NCBI GenBank assembly: GCA_963930655.1
Contig: OZ005609.1
Coordinates: 26,482,501-26,546,500, forward strand
DNA: 64,000 nucleotides
Source of the DNA: Myrica gale
Lineage: Eukaryota; Streptophyta; Magnoliopsida; Fagales; Myricaceae
Direction: 5' to 3'
Below, in pieces: positions 23,853 through 34,263 of the stretch (position 1 is the stretch's first letter; each line of letters starts with the position of its first letter). Below the pieces are notes generated by a model that did no database searches, had not been told where the DNA came from, and saw only the letters and a program-made list of their open reading frames with translations. Position numbers and translations under genes: made by a program.

Positions 23853-26800
23853 ATGGGAGGTGATGGTGCTGCGGACGACGGAACCGAATCCAACGGCGGT
23901 GAGGGAGTCACCCTCAACATCCGTTGCTCCAGCGGTTCTAAATTCTCCGTTCAGATTTCCATCGAATCTACTGTCGGTTTGTTCAAGGACGTTCTGGCCC
24001 AGAAGTGCGACATACCGTCTGATCAGCAAAGGCTGATTTACAAAGGCCGGATCCTCAAGGACGATCAAACCCTTCAAAGCTACGGTATTACGTCGTTTGT
24101 GACTGTGGAGAAATTGTGTGATTTTGGGATTTGTTAACGCATGATTTATTACGCGTAATATTTCTTTATACGCTTGATGATTTGGGCTCCTAACAATGGA
24201 TCAAATTCCGAGTAATAGTATTTCCTTTGGTTCTTAGGTACAAAGTTTTTTTTTTCTGGTATTCTGTTAAGAGGGAAAGATTACGGATAATTTCATTTAT
24301 GGAAAGCTTGATCGGGAAGCAATCGCATATGCCTCTATTTTGAACTTTTTTCAGTATCTAGGGAGAGATATCAGGCAGGTTTGGGTCCTTTAGATTAAAA
24401 ATGCACAGGTTGTTACTTGAGGATGTCAATGTTAATGATTCTCAAACAGGCATTGTGGGATATATATACATGGGTTGGTTTGATCAGGGGTTTAGGCCGA
24501 GAGCTAAACCAAGTGTACCTGCAGGTTGGATTTCTGTCAATAGCGAAGGAGGTAACTTCTAAATTATATAGGAGATGTCCTTGTCTTGTCATCTTGGAGT
24601 GGTAAGCCTGTCTTCTCTCAGTTGTATCTAGGCAACTGCATCCTCGTCCTTCAGGCTCCAGCATATAAACTGGGCTTTTGTTGGAATACCTTGTCATGTA
24701 TAGGTAAATGAATAATGGTTACAAATAGATAGAGGTGATTGTTTCTGATTATTGTAGACAACTGCGTCTTTTCTAGGATTCTTGTGCGAAACCTGCTTGA
24801 TTTATTTGCATGCAGGCCTTGCTATTGCCACCTTTTTTTGTTGGGTGTAAATCCTGTATGTGGTGACATACTTGATTTTAGTTCTTGTAGAACTGTGTGT
24901 CTGATATCCATTTAAAATAACAGGAAACAAAAAAAAGTAATGGAATTTTGTGTGAAGGTTATAAATGCTGACTATTGGGACTTTTTTCTGTGGTGTATAG
25001 GTTTGGAGGCAGATCACACTGTCCACTTAGTTCGTGGTTTTTCACCAGCTGTATCAGCTAATCCTGCTGGTGGAACCAATCCTGGAGGTCCAAATATCAC
25101 GCCAAGTAATACCAGAAGTGTTGGCTCAGATGAAGGTGGGGCACTAGGAGGATCTGGCTTTGGAGCTTCACTATTTCCTGGACTTGGTGTTAATGGAACG
25201 GATGGTGGTGCTGCTGGTCTTTTTGGAGCCGGGCTTCCAGAATTTGAACAAGTTCAACAACAGTTGACTCAGAATCCTAGCATAATGAGAGAACTAATGA
25301 ATATGCCTGTTGTTCAGAACCTAATGAACAACCCCGATATAGTGAGGAACTTGATTATGAATAATCCCCAAATGAGTGAAATCATTGATCAGAACCCCGA
25401 GCTAGCACACGTACTCAATGATCCCAGCACTCTTCGACAAACACTTGAAGCTGCAAGAAACCCAGAGCTCATGCGTGAGATGATGCGCAATACTGATAGG
25501 GCCATGAGCAATATTGAATCTTCTCCAGAGGGATTCAATATGCTGAGGCGGATGTACGAAAACGTTCAAGAGCCATTCTTGAATGCTACAACAATGGCTG
25601 GGAATACTGGAACCGATAATGTGAACCCATTTGCAGCTCTTTTGGGCACCCAAGGTGTGGACCAGGCCAGAAATCCATTAACAACCTTGCCAACCACTGG
25701 TTCTGAGACTACCACTGGTTCTCCTGCTCCCAATACTAACCCACTCCCAAATCCTTGGACATCCACTGCCAGTAAGATCCCATTCTCTTACTTATTTTGT
25801 TCTTCCTGATGTCATGGATTTGAACTAGCACAGTTGTTAAATCTTTATTGATGGGGAAATTTTAGTTTTGAAGCATATAATCAAACTTTTGTGTTTTGTT
25901 GTTCACGATGACGTGTCTTATCGTTGCAATATAGATTAAGCTTAACTAATAAGGAGAGACATAACCCCCAGGGGTTTGGTCTAGTGGTAAGGCAACGGCT
26001 TGGGTTCTCACATGTCCTAAGTTCGAGCCCCAACACCGCCATTATCGCCCCTGACTTATCTGGGGTGTGTTGGGTGGAGTCCTGACACATGCCCCCAGGT
26101 TTGCTTGTGGGCCGGGTACACGAAGTGACCCGACCTTGGGAGCTCCTGGGTTATAAAAAAATAAAAAATAAAAAAATAATAATAAGGAGAGACATAGATT
26201 ATCATGAATTATGCCTTCTTAGTGGTTTGCTGAGACATCCCTTTGAATTTATTAATAAATGTCTCCTAACGCAAAATAGTTGAAGTTTTTCTCACTGTTC
26301 AATGACATTGACTGGGAGATGTTAATAAATTGTAACCAGTAACTAGTTAACTAGATAATGTTAATCTTGCAGCTGAAGGTGCCCAAACTAACACCACGAG
26401 GTCAAATCCTGCTGGGGATGCTAGGCCGCCAGCACATGCTAGCTTAGGTGGACTTGGTGTTCCAGGGCTTGAAGGCGTGTTAGGTTCCGGGCAGGATATC
26501 AATTCACTCAATAACTTGATGCAAAATCCAGCTGTTTCACAGATGATGCAAAGCCTTCTCTCCAACCCTCAATATATGAACCAGGTACATACTTCTTATG
26601 TGATTCAAGATGTTGCTTGTGCGATTTTGATCACTTGTGACTGTACAAAGTCTTTCCCAGGAACAAGGAACATCTCCAAATAACTTCTTGCTTGTTAGGG
26701 TTTTGTTACCTTAATCCTTGTGGGAATTTGCAGAATACTCCTTATATAGTTCCTTGTGGGAAGATTGGTAGGAAGTTATGAGAAGCCCTTTTTAGAGAGA

Positions 26801-29800
26801 GAAGCTCTCTCTTCTCTCTAGAATCCTCATCCACTTCTGTAGAGCTTTCCTATGTGTGTTATGAAATATGCTTCTTCAGATTCCTTTTTGACCTCTTAAA
26901 AGTTCATTCAAGTCCTGCGGTGTTTTCTGTTTTGGTGGGGTTTCTAGATGACTTATTTTTATAGTTTAGTGATCGAGGCTAAGACGTTTCAGTTTTCTGT
27001 GAGCTCTTTTGGTATCGTATCCATATCGGAGTTGAGTAGAAAGTCTCAGAGTTCGATTTCCCTGGGTCGATATGGGGTGGTTTGGTTGGCAAATCTTTTT
27101 GGTCATCTGGTAGCGGAGCAGGAAGCCCGGAATTTCTCGAAGAAGTTTAACGACGTGTCTCGTGTATTACTGGCTCAGGGTTGTTCAAATAGGAGTGGTT
27201 GCTATGTTGTCATAGCAGAATTTGGGGAGAAAAGGAAGCGAGGGGCTGTTATGATCCCGGAGGGGAAATCCAGGGCGGGGTGGCAGGCCTTTCTTCAGTT
27301 GTGTGAGGAGATGATTTTCGCTATTGGGGTGCTGAGGCGTAAAAAACTGAGGCATGCTCCTTCTATGGTTACGCAGGGCGTGTCTTTCGCTGAGAAGGTG
27401 CGAGCTGGCTCGTTGGAGACGAAGGTGGGTGTAGTGCAAAATCGACTCTGCATCGCTGATGATGATATCGTACAACATACGTTGAAATTTGGAGTCCCGA
27501 AGGAGGCGCATGCAGAAGTTGGTGAGGGACTCGGTATTTCCCAAGGTTCTGCTAGTGAGGCGCCTGCTCTGTTGGCTGGGGCAGAGGGAATTCTGGTAGA
27601 GCATTTAATGCAGCTCAAGGCTGAGCTGGAGTCTATTATTGGGCTGGCTAAAAGTTGGGAGATGGGCTATGCCACACGCCAGACTTCCTCTTGTTATGTG
27701 TGCGGGTCTCACTTGGTGGCCCAACCAATAACGCGGGGAGCTGGGGGAAAGTGTTATACTCAATTTGGAGAATCTCGGAGGCAGGAGAATGGGCCGGATA
27801 TTGGGTCTTATCTTGGAGAAGAGACTCGGAGGCAGGAGAATGGGCTGGATCTTGGGTCTCATTTTGGAGGAGAGACTCGGAGGCCAGCTCTTGGGTATCC
27901 TTCGGGAGGGCCTGGCCCATCAACTCTCGGTGATGCTGGGGCTGACCCGAATGGGCTGGGGTATCTCGGGAAGGCTGAAGCTCATGTGGGCAAGGCCCCT
28001 TTGGTGTCGGCGACAAGTCTGGTGGGCTCCGATCTACCTGAGATGCCGGCGACCTTGCCGGGGTGGGTCGTCGGCGCTGTGGGTCTCGCGGGTGTGGGCC
28101 AGACGACGCCGGCGAGTGGTGTGGTGGCTGCTGTTACAGCTGGGGTGTCGCCGAACTCGCCGGAGAGGGTCGCTGATGACTTGGGACCTGCGGGTGAGGG
28201 CCAGAACCTGCCGACGAGTGGGATGGTGGCCTCTGTTCAACCGGGGTTGGTGCAGATCGAGCTGGGGAGTGTCGGGGATGACGTGTCTCCTTCGATCCAG
28301 CTACGAGAGATGTCTTGCGGAGGTGGGCCTTCACTCTTGCTCTCTTCAGTGTCTGTCCAAGCTTCGGAGGTGCTGGAGGCTCACTCGTTGGGGGTGATTA
28401 TGGATCGGGAGGGTGTTGGATCGTGTGGTGGGGTATCAAATCCAGGTGTGGAGATGTGTTCCGCACCTTTGGGGGAGGAGCTGGTCACTGTTGAGCCTGG
28501 GGCGTCGGAGGTGCTGGTTAGGCCTTTGAGGATGCTGTTGCCCTCACAGGAACCTTCGAGTTGGGTGTTGAAAATGCTTAAGTCCTTTCGGCACTTGGTT
28601 GGAGTATCTTGTGAGGGACATGAACCCGACTTGTTGAATCTGTTTGCTGCCTTAGAGTTAGAGAGGGGACAACAACGTGGTAAATCTGGGCGGAGATCTG
28701 GGGGCAAGTTGGTGCGGGAACTTAGGGCATTGGAGTCTACTGTGAATTATGACTCTAATGCTTCGAGCTCTCGGAATTGTAGGCTTTTGGGGAGGGATGT
28801 CGTCGATGTTTTATGATACCACGAATTATCAGTTGGAATGTGCGGGGGTTAAATGATATGTCTAAATGCAAAGATGTGGGGCATTTGTTAAGGGGGTGGA
28901 AGGTGGATTTGGTGTGTATCCAGGAGACCAAGGTGTCGTCTGTTTCAAGGGCTTTGGTGCGGCGGTTGTGGGGTGGCCCCCATGTTAGGTGGTGTAGCCT
29001 GGAGGCGAGTGGTGCTTCGGGAGGTATTTTGATTCTTTGGGACTCTCGGGTTTTCGAGATGGTGGAGTCGTGTGTTGGTTCTTACTCTGTGTCGGTGCTG
29101 TTTAAGAATGTTGAGGATGGTTTTGTTTGGGTTTTCTCTGGGGTCTATGGTCCAAATGATGACAGTTGCCGTAGGATTTTATGGGATGAGCTTGCGGGTA
29201 TTTCATCATTGTGGAGTTTTCCATGGTGCATTGGTGGGGATTTTAATGTTTCGCGCTTTCCTAGCGAACGATCGGGTTTGGGTGGCAATAGGAGTGCTAT
29301 GCTTGAGTTCTCCGACTTCATCTCCGAGTGCAGTTTGGTGGATCTCATGTTAGCTGGTGGGTTGTATACGTGGTCGAATGGTAGGGTCTCTCAATCGTGG
29401 TCCAGGATTGATCGTTTTCTTGTTAGTTCTTGTTGGGAGGCAGCTCATTCTGAAGTAGTCCAAAGGAGGCTTCCTCGTTTGTATTCGGATCATTTTCCGC
29501 TTGTGTTGGAGGATGGTAGAGTGGGGCGCTCTTTGAAACCGTTTCGCTTTGAGAATATGTGGCTTAAGGTGGATGGGTTTGTGGAGATGGTTAGGGGATG
29601 GTGGCGGGGTTATGCTTTTCGTGGTTCCCCGAGTTTTGTGCTTAATATGAAGTTGAAAGCTTTGAAGAGGGATCTTAAAGTGTAGAATAAGGAGGTCTTT
29701 GGGGATATCAACATTCAAAAAGCTTCATTATTTCAGGAGCATCTAAGATTCCGAAATTGATCCACCTCCGCACCACATAACACTAAGGTATCATCCGCAA

Positions 29801-32419
29801 AAAGGAGGTGCGAAATAGACACCCCCGCACCCGACCCCCCACCCGCCTTAAAACCTTGTAACCCCCCTTGCAACACCAACTTCCCCATCATGCGACTAAA
29901 AGCCTCTATCACAATAACAAACAACAGAGGGGAAAGAGGATCCCCTTGGCGTAAACCACGGGAGCTACTGAAAAAGCTTTCAGGAGACCCATTGACAATC
30001 ACCGAGAACATAACTGTCGAAATACAGAAGGAAATCCAACGACACCATCGTTCCCCAAAACCACATCTCCTGAGAAGGTACAAAAGAAAATTCCAGTTCA
30101 CATGATCGTAAGCCTTTTGTACATCCAGTTTGCAAAGCATACCAGGTTCACCCGTTCTCAGTCTAGAATCAATACATTCATTAGCCACAAGCACGGAATC
30201 TATAATTTGTCTTCCCCGAACAAAGGCATTTTGGGAGGAAGAGATAATTTTGCCAAGGACAGACTTCAATCTATTAGCTAAAACCTTGGCTAAGATCTTG
30301 TACACCCCACCGACAAGGCTAATAGGCCTAAAATCCTTAAGATTAACCGCACCAGGTTTCTTAGGTTTCTTTGGCGGGTTGGAAGCGGATGTACCTCTTT
30401 AAGGGTGGTAGACTAACACTTATCAAGTCTACTCTTTCGAGCTTACCTACTTACTTTCTTTCTTTATTCCCTATTCCGGCGGGGGTGGCGAATAGGATAG
30501 AGAAGATTCAGCGGGATTTTCTTTGGGGTAGTGATGATTGTGTTCACAAGTTCCATCTTGTGAAGTGGAATAAGGTGTGTTCTCCGGTGCCGAATGGGGG
30601 GTTGGGCCTTCGCAATATCAGATTATTTAATATGGCCTTACTCAGGAAATGGTTATGGAGGTTTGCGTTGGAAAGGGATACGTTGTGGAGAACGGTGATT
30701 GCTGAAAAATATGGTTGTTCGAGGGGAGGTTGGTGTACGAGGTCTACACGTGACTCTTATGGGGTTAGTTTGTGGAGGTACATTAGTAAAGGGTGGAGCA
30801 CTTTCAGCAAACATATTCGGTTTAAGGTAGGGAATGGTGTCAATATCCGCTTTTGGCATGATCTGTGGTGTGGGGATAAGCCTTTGAGTCTTGCTTTCCC
30901 TCTGGTCTTCTCTTTATCTCGTTCCAAGGAGGCTATGGTGGCGGATTGTTTGGTGGCTGATGGTGCTCAGGTGGTGTGGAATGTACCCTTCTCTCGAGCG
31001 GCTAATGATTGGGAGATGGCGGTTTTTAGTTCCTTTTATGCCTTGTTGTATGGGGGTGTTGTTAGCAGAGGGGAGGCTGATGGGATGGTTTGGATGGATA
31101 ATAAGGATGGAAAGTTTTCTGTGAAGTCGATGTATGGCTTGATTAGAGGTGGGCTTGGTGTCTCTTTCCCTTGGAGGGGGGTTTGGAGGTCCTTGTGTCC
31201 TCTGAGAGTTTCATTCTTTGTGTGGGAGGCTTCTCTTGGTAGGAGTCTAACTATTGATAATCTTCGCAGAAGGGGTATTATCTTGGCAGATCGGTGTTTC
31301 TTATGCCGTGGTGCTGGAGAATCTATTAATCATGTCTTGTTGCATTGTCCTTATGCGAGTGGGCTGTGGTCTCATGTGCTTTGTATTCTGAATCTTCATT
31401 GGGTTATGCCAGAGACTGTGGAAGATGTGTTGTGGTGTTGGAAGAGGAGGCTTAAGAACCCTTTTGCTAAAGCTATTTGGCGTTTGATACCCCCTTGTAT
31501 CTGGTGGTGTCTTTGGCGGGAGCGTAATTCTAGATGTTTTGAGGATTGTTCTCTGTCTTTAGATAGGTTACAGGGCGTTTTGTTGTCCTTGCTTTTTAGT
31601 TGGGTGAACTCGATTCTTGGTTCTCCTTTTCTAGATTTTGTTGATTTCCTTAGTTTTCTTGCTTGTTTGGAGTAGCGATGACGGTATAGTCTTTTGTACT
31701 GTTTCTACTATTTCTAATGAGATTGGTTTATTCATCAAAAAAAAAAAAAAAGATGTTGCTTGTGGGATTGTGTTTACTGTATGGTTTTGCATAAGTTTTG
31801 CTTCAAGGAAACTAGGTTCTCTAACATCACTCAATTTTCAGATTCTTGGTCTCAATCCTGAGCTCCGTGGCATACTTGATTCCAATTCTCAACTAAGGGA
31901 AATGATGCAAAACCCAGAATTTCTTCGTCAGTTGACATCTCCTGAAACAATGCAGGTACATAGTATTATAGTTCTGCAGCTGTTGACATATGCCCTTGCA
32001 CTGGCGCCCCTGGGGCTTCCTATTTGATTGTATCAAAAGGTCTAATGCTGGTTAAGCTTAAAGTAGTGATTCCTCTAAAGGAAAGGAGGATACATGTCTT
32101 GGAGTGAAGGAAACACACACACACACACGTGTAGTCACCCATCAGTCCACACATCCACATCCAGACCAATACGTGTGCACAAACATGCCTACCAAAACAT
32201 TCCCTGGCTGACACAAGTATGCATAATGTAGGCATGCAATTAATATTTCGAAATGAATGCTAGTGGTTTAGTAAAAGTAAAGTCTGCATTACTTAAAATG
32301 ACAGGTGGCTTGAAAATAGTGCTTGTATTTGCTTCAATAATGTTGGCATAAGAGTTTGCCACCTAGATAAGATGAAATCTGCTCATTGAAATTTTGTTTG
32401 CTACCTTTTTAGTCTATTG

Positions 32420-32454
<35 letters not shown>

Positions 32455-34263
32455 ACTCTTGACTTTTCAACAAGCCCTGCTGTCTCAGCTTGGCCGGCAA
32501 CAGTCAACACAGTAAGTGGTGACTTTTCCCTTTTTCTCTGTTCATTGGTAAAAACCCTATTAAGGAAAAAAATGCCAAATTTTTGGTGCAATCTGGGTAT
32601 GCACAAAGTAAGGGTGTGCAAATGTTCCGGTTCCAACCGGAATTTCCGGTTCCGGTACCGGTTCCGGCATTCCGGTACCGGTTCCGGTCATTTCCGGTAC
32701 CGGAACCGGATCCCATTTTAGGGAAATTCCGGAACCGGAACCGGAAATTCCGGCGGAAATACCGGAAAATTCCGGTTCCGGTATATTTTATAAAAAATTA
32801 AAAAATATTATAATTTTAATTTAGAGTTTACCTCTTTCAATTTGAATTTTTGATAAATGTTTAGTTGTTTACTTATTTGCATGATTAATTGTTTGTTTAA
32901 TAATTTTTTTGTAAATTTAATTTAGAGTTTATTTTCATAATATTTATTTTGTTTTGAAATTTAGTTGTAATTTTAATTTATATTTATTTTGGCATCTTGA
33001 AATAGTAAAATATTGTTTTGAAATTTAGTTGTTTAATTGTAATTTTAATTTAGAGTTATTTGGCCCACAAAACACAACTTAAAAATCTATTTTTGGGTCA
33101 ATGGGCCTAAACTAAAAATATTTTTTTAGGCCCATATAAGGAACCGGAATTTCCGGTTCCGGTTCCGGAAATTCCGGTTCCAATTCCGGTTCCGTTCCGG
33201 TTTATTCCGGAACGGAACCGGAACCAAAAATGTGGTTCCGGTGGGTACCGGAACCGGAACCGGAATGGCCAATTCCGGTTCCGTCCGTTCCGGTGCCCAC
33301 CCTTAGCACAAAGTATGTTCGTTTCTCTTATTTTTCTTTAATTTGTTGATCTTGCAGGGAACAGGGTCAGACTGGTGGAAGTACAGGTATGCCAGTTAAT
33401 CTATGAACTTCTGCTGCTTCTTTGGCTAGTCTTCAATTGTGGTGATTGGTAAACTCTAGGAGCATAGTGCCTGCACAGGCATGTCTTCTAAATGTTAATA
33501 CCGCTTGGAAACCTCCAAAATCCTCATTGCATCATTTGAACATCTGCCTATATGATGGTTGCATCAGTTTTGCGGAGTGTCTCTGACCTATGTTTTTCTT
33601 GTCTAATTCCCTAATCCCTAGAAAGTTCTATTCCTTTGATGTGAGAAGGATTTTCTGAGGTTCTTTTTTGTGGGGATTTGAGGTTTTCTGCAGATAAGAA
33701 TTCTGTAGACAGATTTATTGTTGTCATTTACTTGAGGAAGGCCTTTATATGAAACCCCTGTTGTTATGTATGTTGCAGTTTTAGAAAGTTCTATTATATT
33801 GCTTTGTGATGGTAAGCAAGATGGTGAAATATATTTATTGTTCTTCCTCCCCCTTCCTCAAACAAAGAAAAAATATTTCGATGTTTTTGCAATCTGCATT
33901 TGTTAATGTTGTCATAGTAGCAGGCTTATTGAACAACACCGGGTTAGAGATGTTGATGAACATGTTTGGTGGACTTGGGGCTGGCAACCTGGCTGTTCCC
34001 AACAGAGCTAATGGTTGCTATATTTGGCCTCTCTTTTCCTTTCTTCCTTTCTTTTCTCTCTCCTTTCTTCGCTTTTCCTTAATGGTCTTTGGACTTATTC
34101 TGTTATCTTGCCAGTGCCACCGGAAGAACTCTATGCCACTCAGCTGTCACAGCTTCAAGAAATGGGTTTTTTTGATGCACAAGAGAACATTCGGGCATTG
34201 ATTGCCACTGCAGGTAATGTTCATGCTGCAGTGGAGCAACTTTTGGGGAGCTCTGGTCAGTAG
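23853..34263 (+). CDS. DSK2: Ubiquilin, DSK2-type proteasome shuttle factor
   Basis: This protein binds ubiquitinated cargo through its UBA and the proteasome (and ATG8) through its UBL and central regions. Exons are 23853-24084, 25001-25771, 26373-26584, 31842-31955, 32453-32511, 33358-33386, 33924-34013 and 34115-34263. Phases agree and give 551 aa, the length of plant DSK2. The UBL spans about residues 19-90 ([16 protein letters not shown] ... [10 protein letters not shown]). STI1-like Asn/Pro/Met-rich repeats follow ([17 protein letters not shown] and [14 protein letters not shown]; a second block around [18 protein letters not shown]). The C-terminal UBA (about 505-548) has [20 protein letters not shown] and AAVEQLLG. 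The introns are packed with mobile elements: a SINE in intron 2, a whole LINE in intron 3 and a hAT-like element in intron 5. The coding exons remain intact. Confidence 0.95.
25964..26179 (+). mobile_element. tRNA-derived SINE in DSK2 intron 2
   Basis: A 216-bp element flanked by the exact 17-bp repeat TAATAAGGAGAGACATA at 25947-25963 and 26180-26196. The 5' part resembles a tRNA with pol III boxes: box A around TGGTCTAGTGGTAAGGC, and box B as GTTCGAGCCC at 26021-26030. The 3' end is an A-rich tail (AAAAAAATAAAAAATAAAA). The perfect target duplication means a recent insertion. Confidence 0.9.
26948..28816 (+). CDS. LINE ORF1 protein (nucleic-acid-binding chaperone type)
   Basis: An uninterrupted 622-aa ORF. 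The N-terminal third contains [20 protein letters not shown] and [20 protein letters not shown], typical of plant L1 ORF1 (DUF4283-like). The rest is Gly/Pro/Val-rich and low in complexity, with repeated [19 protein letters not shown]-type units near residues 275-310. No CCHC knuckle is evident. Its stop overlaps the ORF2 start as ATGA. The base composition is GC-richer than the intron around it. Identity as ORF1 comes from position and the N-terminal likeness. Confidence 0.8.
   Translation: MTYFYSLVIEAKTFQFSVSSFGIVSISELSRKSQSSISLGRYGVVWLANLFGHLVAEQEARNFSKKFNDVSRVLLAQGCSNRSGCYVVIAEFGEKRKRGAVMIPEGKSRAGWQAFLQLCEEMIFAIGVLRRKKLRHAPSMVTQGVSFAEKVRAGSLETKVGVVQNRLCIADDDIVQHTLKFGVPKEAHAEVGEGLGISQGSASEAPALLAGAEGILVEHLMQLKAELESIIGLAKSWEMGYATRQTSSCYVCGSHLVAQPITRGAGGKCYTQFGESRRQENGPDIGSYLGEETRRQENGLDLGSHFGGETRRPALGYPSGGPGPSTLGDAGADPNGLGYLGKAEAHVGKAPLVSATSLVGSDLPEMPATLPGWVVGAVGLAGVGQTTPASGVVAAVTAGVSPNSPERVADDLGPAGEGQNLPTSGMVASVQPGLVQIELGSVGDDVSPSIQLREMSCGGGPSLLLSSVSVQASEVLEAHSLGVIMDREGVGSCGGVSNPGVEMCSAPLGEELVTVEPGASEVLVRPLRMLLPSQEPSSWVLKMLKSFRHLVGVSCEGHEPDLLNLFAALELERGQQRGKSGRRSGGKLVRELRALESTVNYDSNASSSRNCRLLGRDVVDVL
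28813..29685 (+). CDS. LINE ORF2 endonuclease (APE-like), N-terminal part
   Basis: 290 aa of the apurinic-like endonuclease of plant L1 ORF2. All hallmark motifs are present in order: [40 protein letters not shown] and SDHFPL. The frame ends at a TAG (29683-29685) where relatives have Trp (K-x-W-N-x-E-V-F-G). The same frame then continues recognisably to about 29740, where the inverted segment begins. The start overlaps the ORF1 stop by four bases. Confidence 0.9.
   Translation: MIPRIISWNVRGLNDMSKCKDVGHLLRGWKVDLVCIQETKVSSVSRALVRRLWGGPHVRWCSLEASGASGGILILWDSRVFEMVESCVGSYSVSVLFKNVEDGFVWVFSGVYGPNDDSCRRILWDELAGISSLWSFPWCIGGDFNVSRFPSERSGLGGNRSAMLEFSDFISECSLVDLMLAGGLYTWSNGRVSQSWSRIDRFLVSSCWEAAHSEVVQRRLPRLYSDHFPLVLEDGRVGRSLKPFRFENMWLKVDGFVEMVRGWWRGYAFRGSPSFVLNMKLKALKRDLKV
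29733..30373 (-). pseudogene. Inverted LINE reverse-transcriptase segment
   Basis: On the minus strand this reads [19 protein letters not shown], then [65 protein letters not shown] and [11 protein letters not shown]. These are reverse-transcriptase motifs up to and including the F-A-D-D active site. About 190-210 codons are open. It belongs to the flanking LINE but points the other way, so it is cut off from the rest of ORF2. Confidence 0.92.
30371..31675 (+). CDS. LINE ORF2 C-terminal region (connection and zf-RVT part)
   Basis: An open frame of about 434 codons beginning [20 protein letters not shown], then [14 protein letters not shown] and [20 protein letters not shown]. It continues to the Cys/His region [15 protein letters not shown] with HVLLHCPYA, the zinc-binding module at the end of plant LINE ORF2. 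It has no start of its own and is the 3' remainder of the rearranged ORF2. Confidence 0.88.
   Translation: MAGWKRMYLFKGGRLTLIKSTLSSLPTYFLSLFPIPAGVANRIEKIQRDFLWGSDDCVHKFHLVKWNKVCSPVPNGGLGLRNIRLFNMALLRKWLWRFALERDTLWRTVIAEKYGCSRGGWCTRSTRDSYGVSLWRYISKGWSTFSKHIRFKVGNGVNIRFWHDLWCGDKPLSLAFPLVFSLSRSKEAMVADCLVADGAQVVWNVPFSRAANDWEMAVFSSFYALLYGGVVSRGEADGMVWMDNKDGKFSVKSMYGLIRGGLGVSFPWRGVWRSLCPLRVSFFVWEASLGRSLTIDNLRRRGIILADRCFLCRGAGESINHVLLHCPYASGLWSHVLCILNLHWVMPETVEDVLWCWKRRLKNPFAKAIWRLIPPCIWWCLWRERNSRCFEDCSLSLDRLQGVLLSLLFSWVNSILGSPFLDFVDFLSFLACLE
32421..32450 (+). promoter_or_regulatory. CT microsatellite forming the polypyrimidine tract of DSK2 exon 5
   Basis: About 14 CT units run directly into the AG (32451-32452) that begins exon 5 at 32453. 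There is no other pyrimidine tract, so the repeat itself must serve as the 3' splice-site pyrimidine stretch. Confidence 0.85.
32609..33305. mobile_element. hAT-like non-autonomous element with TTCCGG arrays, in DSK2 intron 5
   Basis: A 697-bp element with ends TAAGGGTGTGC and GCCCACCCTTA, flanked by the exact 8-bp repeat GCACAAAG (32601-32608 and 33306-33313). An 8-bp duplication and TA(R)GGGTG ends fit the hAT superfamily. The subterminal 100-150 bases on both sides are arrays of TTCCGG/CCGGAA and GGTACCGG words. The centre is AT-rich and non-coding. Confidence 0.85.

Larger units (their letters stand above)
26627..31749 (+). mobile_element. Full-length L1-type LINE with an inverted middle, in DSK2 intron 3
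   Basis: The insertion runs from 26627 to a poly-A tail at 31738-31750. It is flanked by AAGATGTTGCTTGTG (26607-26621 and 31750-31764); extending this to 20 bp adds one mismatch. The parts are a 5' UTR (26627-26947), ORF1 (26948-28816), an ORF2 endonuclease (28813 to about 29740), a reverse-transcriptase segment in opposite orientation (about 30374-29741, minus) and the ORF2 C-terminus (about 30374-31675). Roughly 150-180 codons before the reverse-transcriptase block and about 100 after it are missing relative to related LINEs, so both inversion joints also carry deletions. The element lies in the same orientation as DSK2 and was spliced out with the intron. It cannot move by itself. Confidence 0.93.

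Noticed and set aside
27765-28397. 210-codon Arg/Trp-rich ORF in the LINE
   Set aside because: It lies in another frame of LINE ORF1 and has low complexity from the ORF1 repeats.
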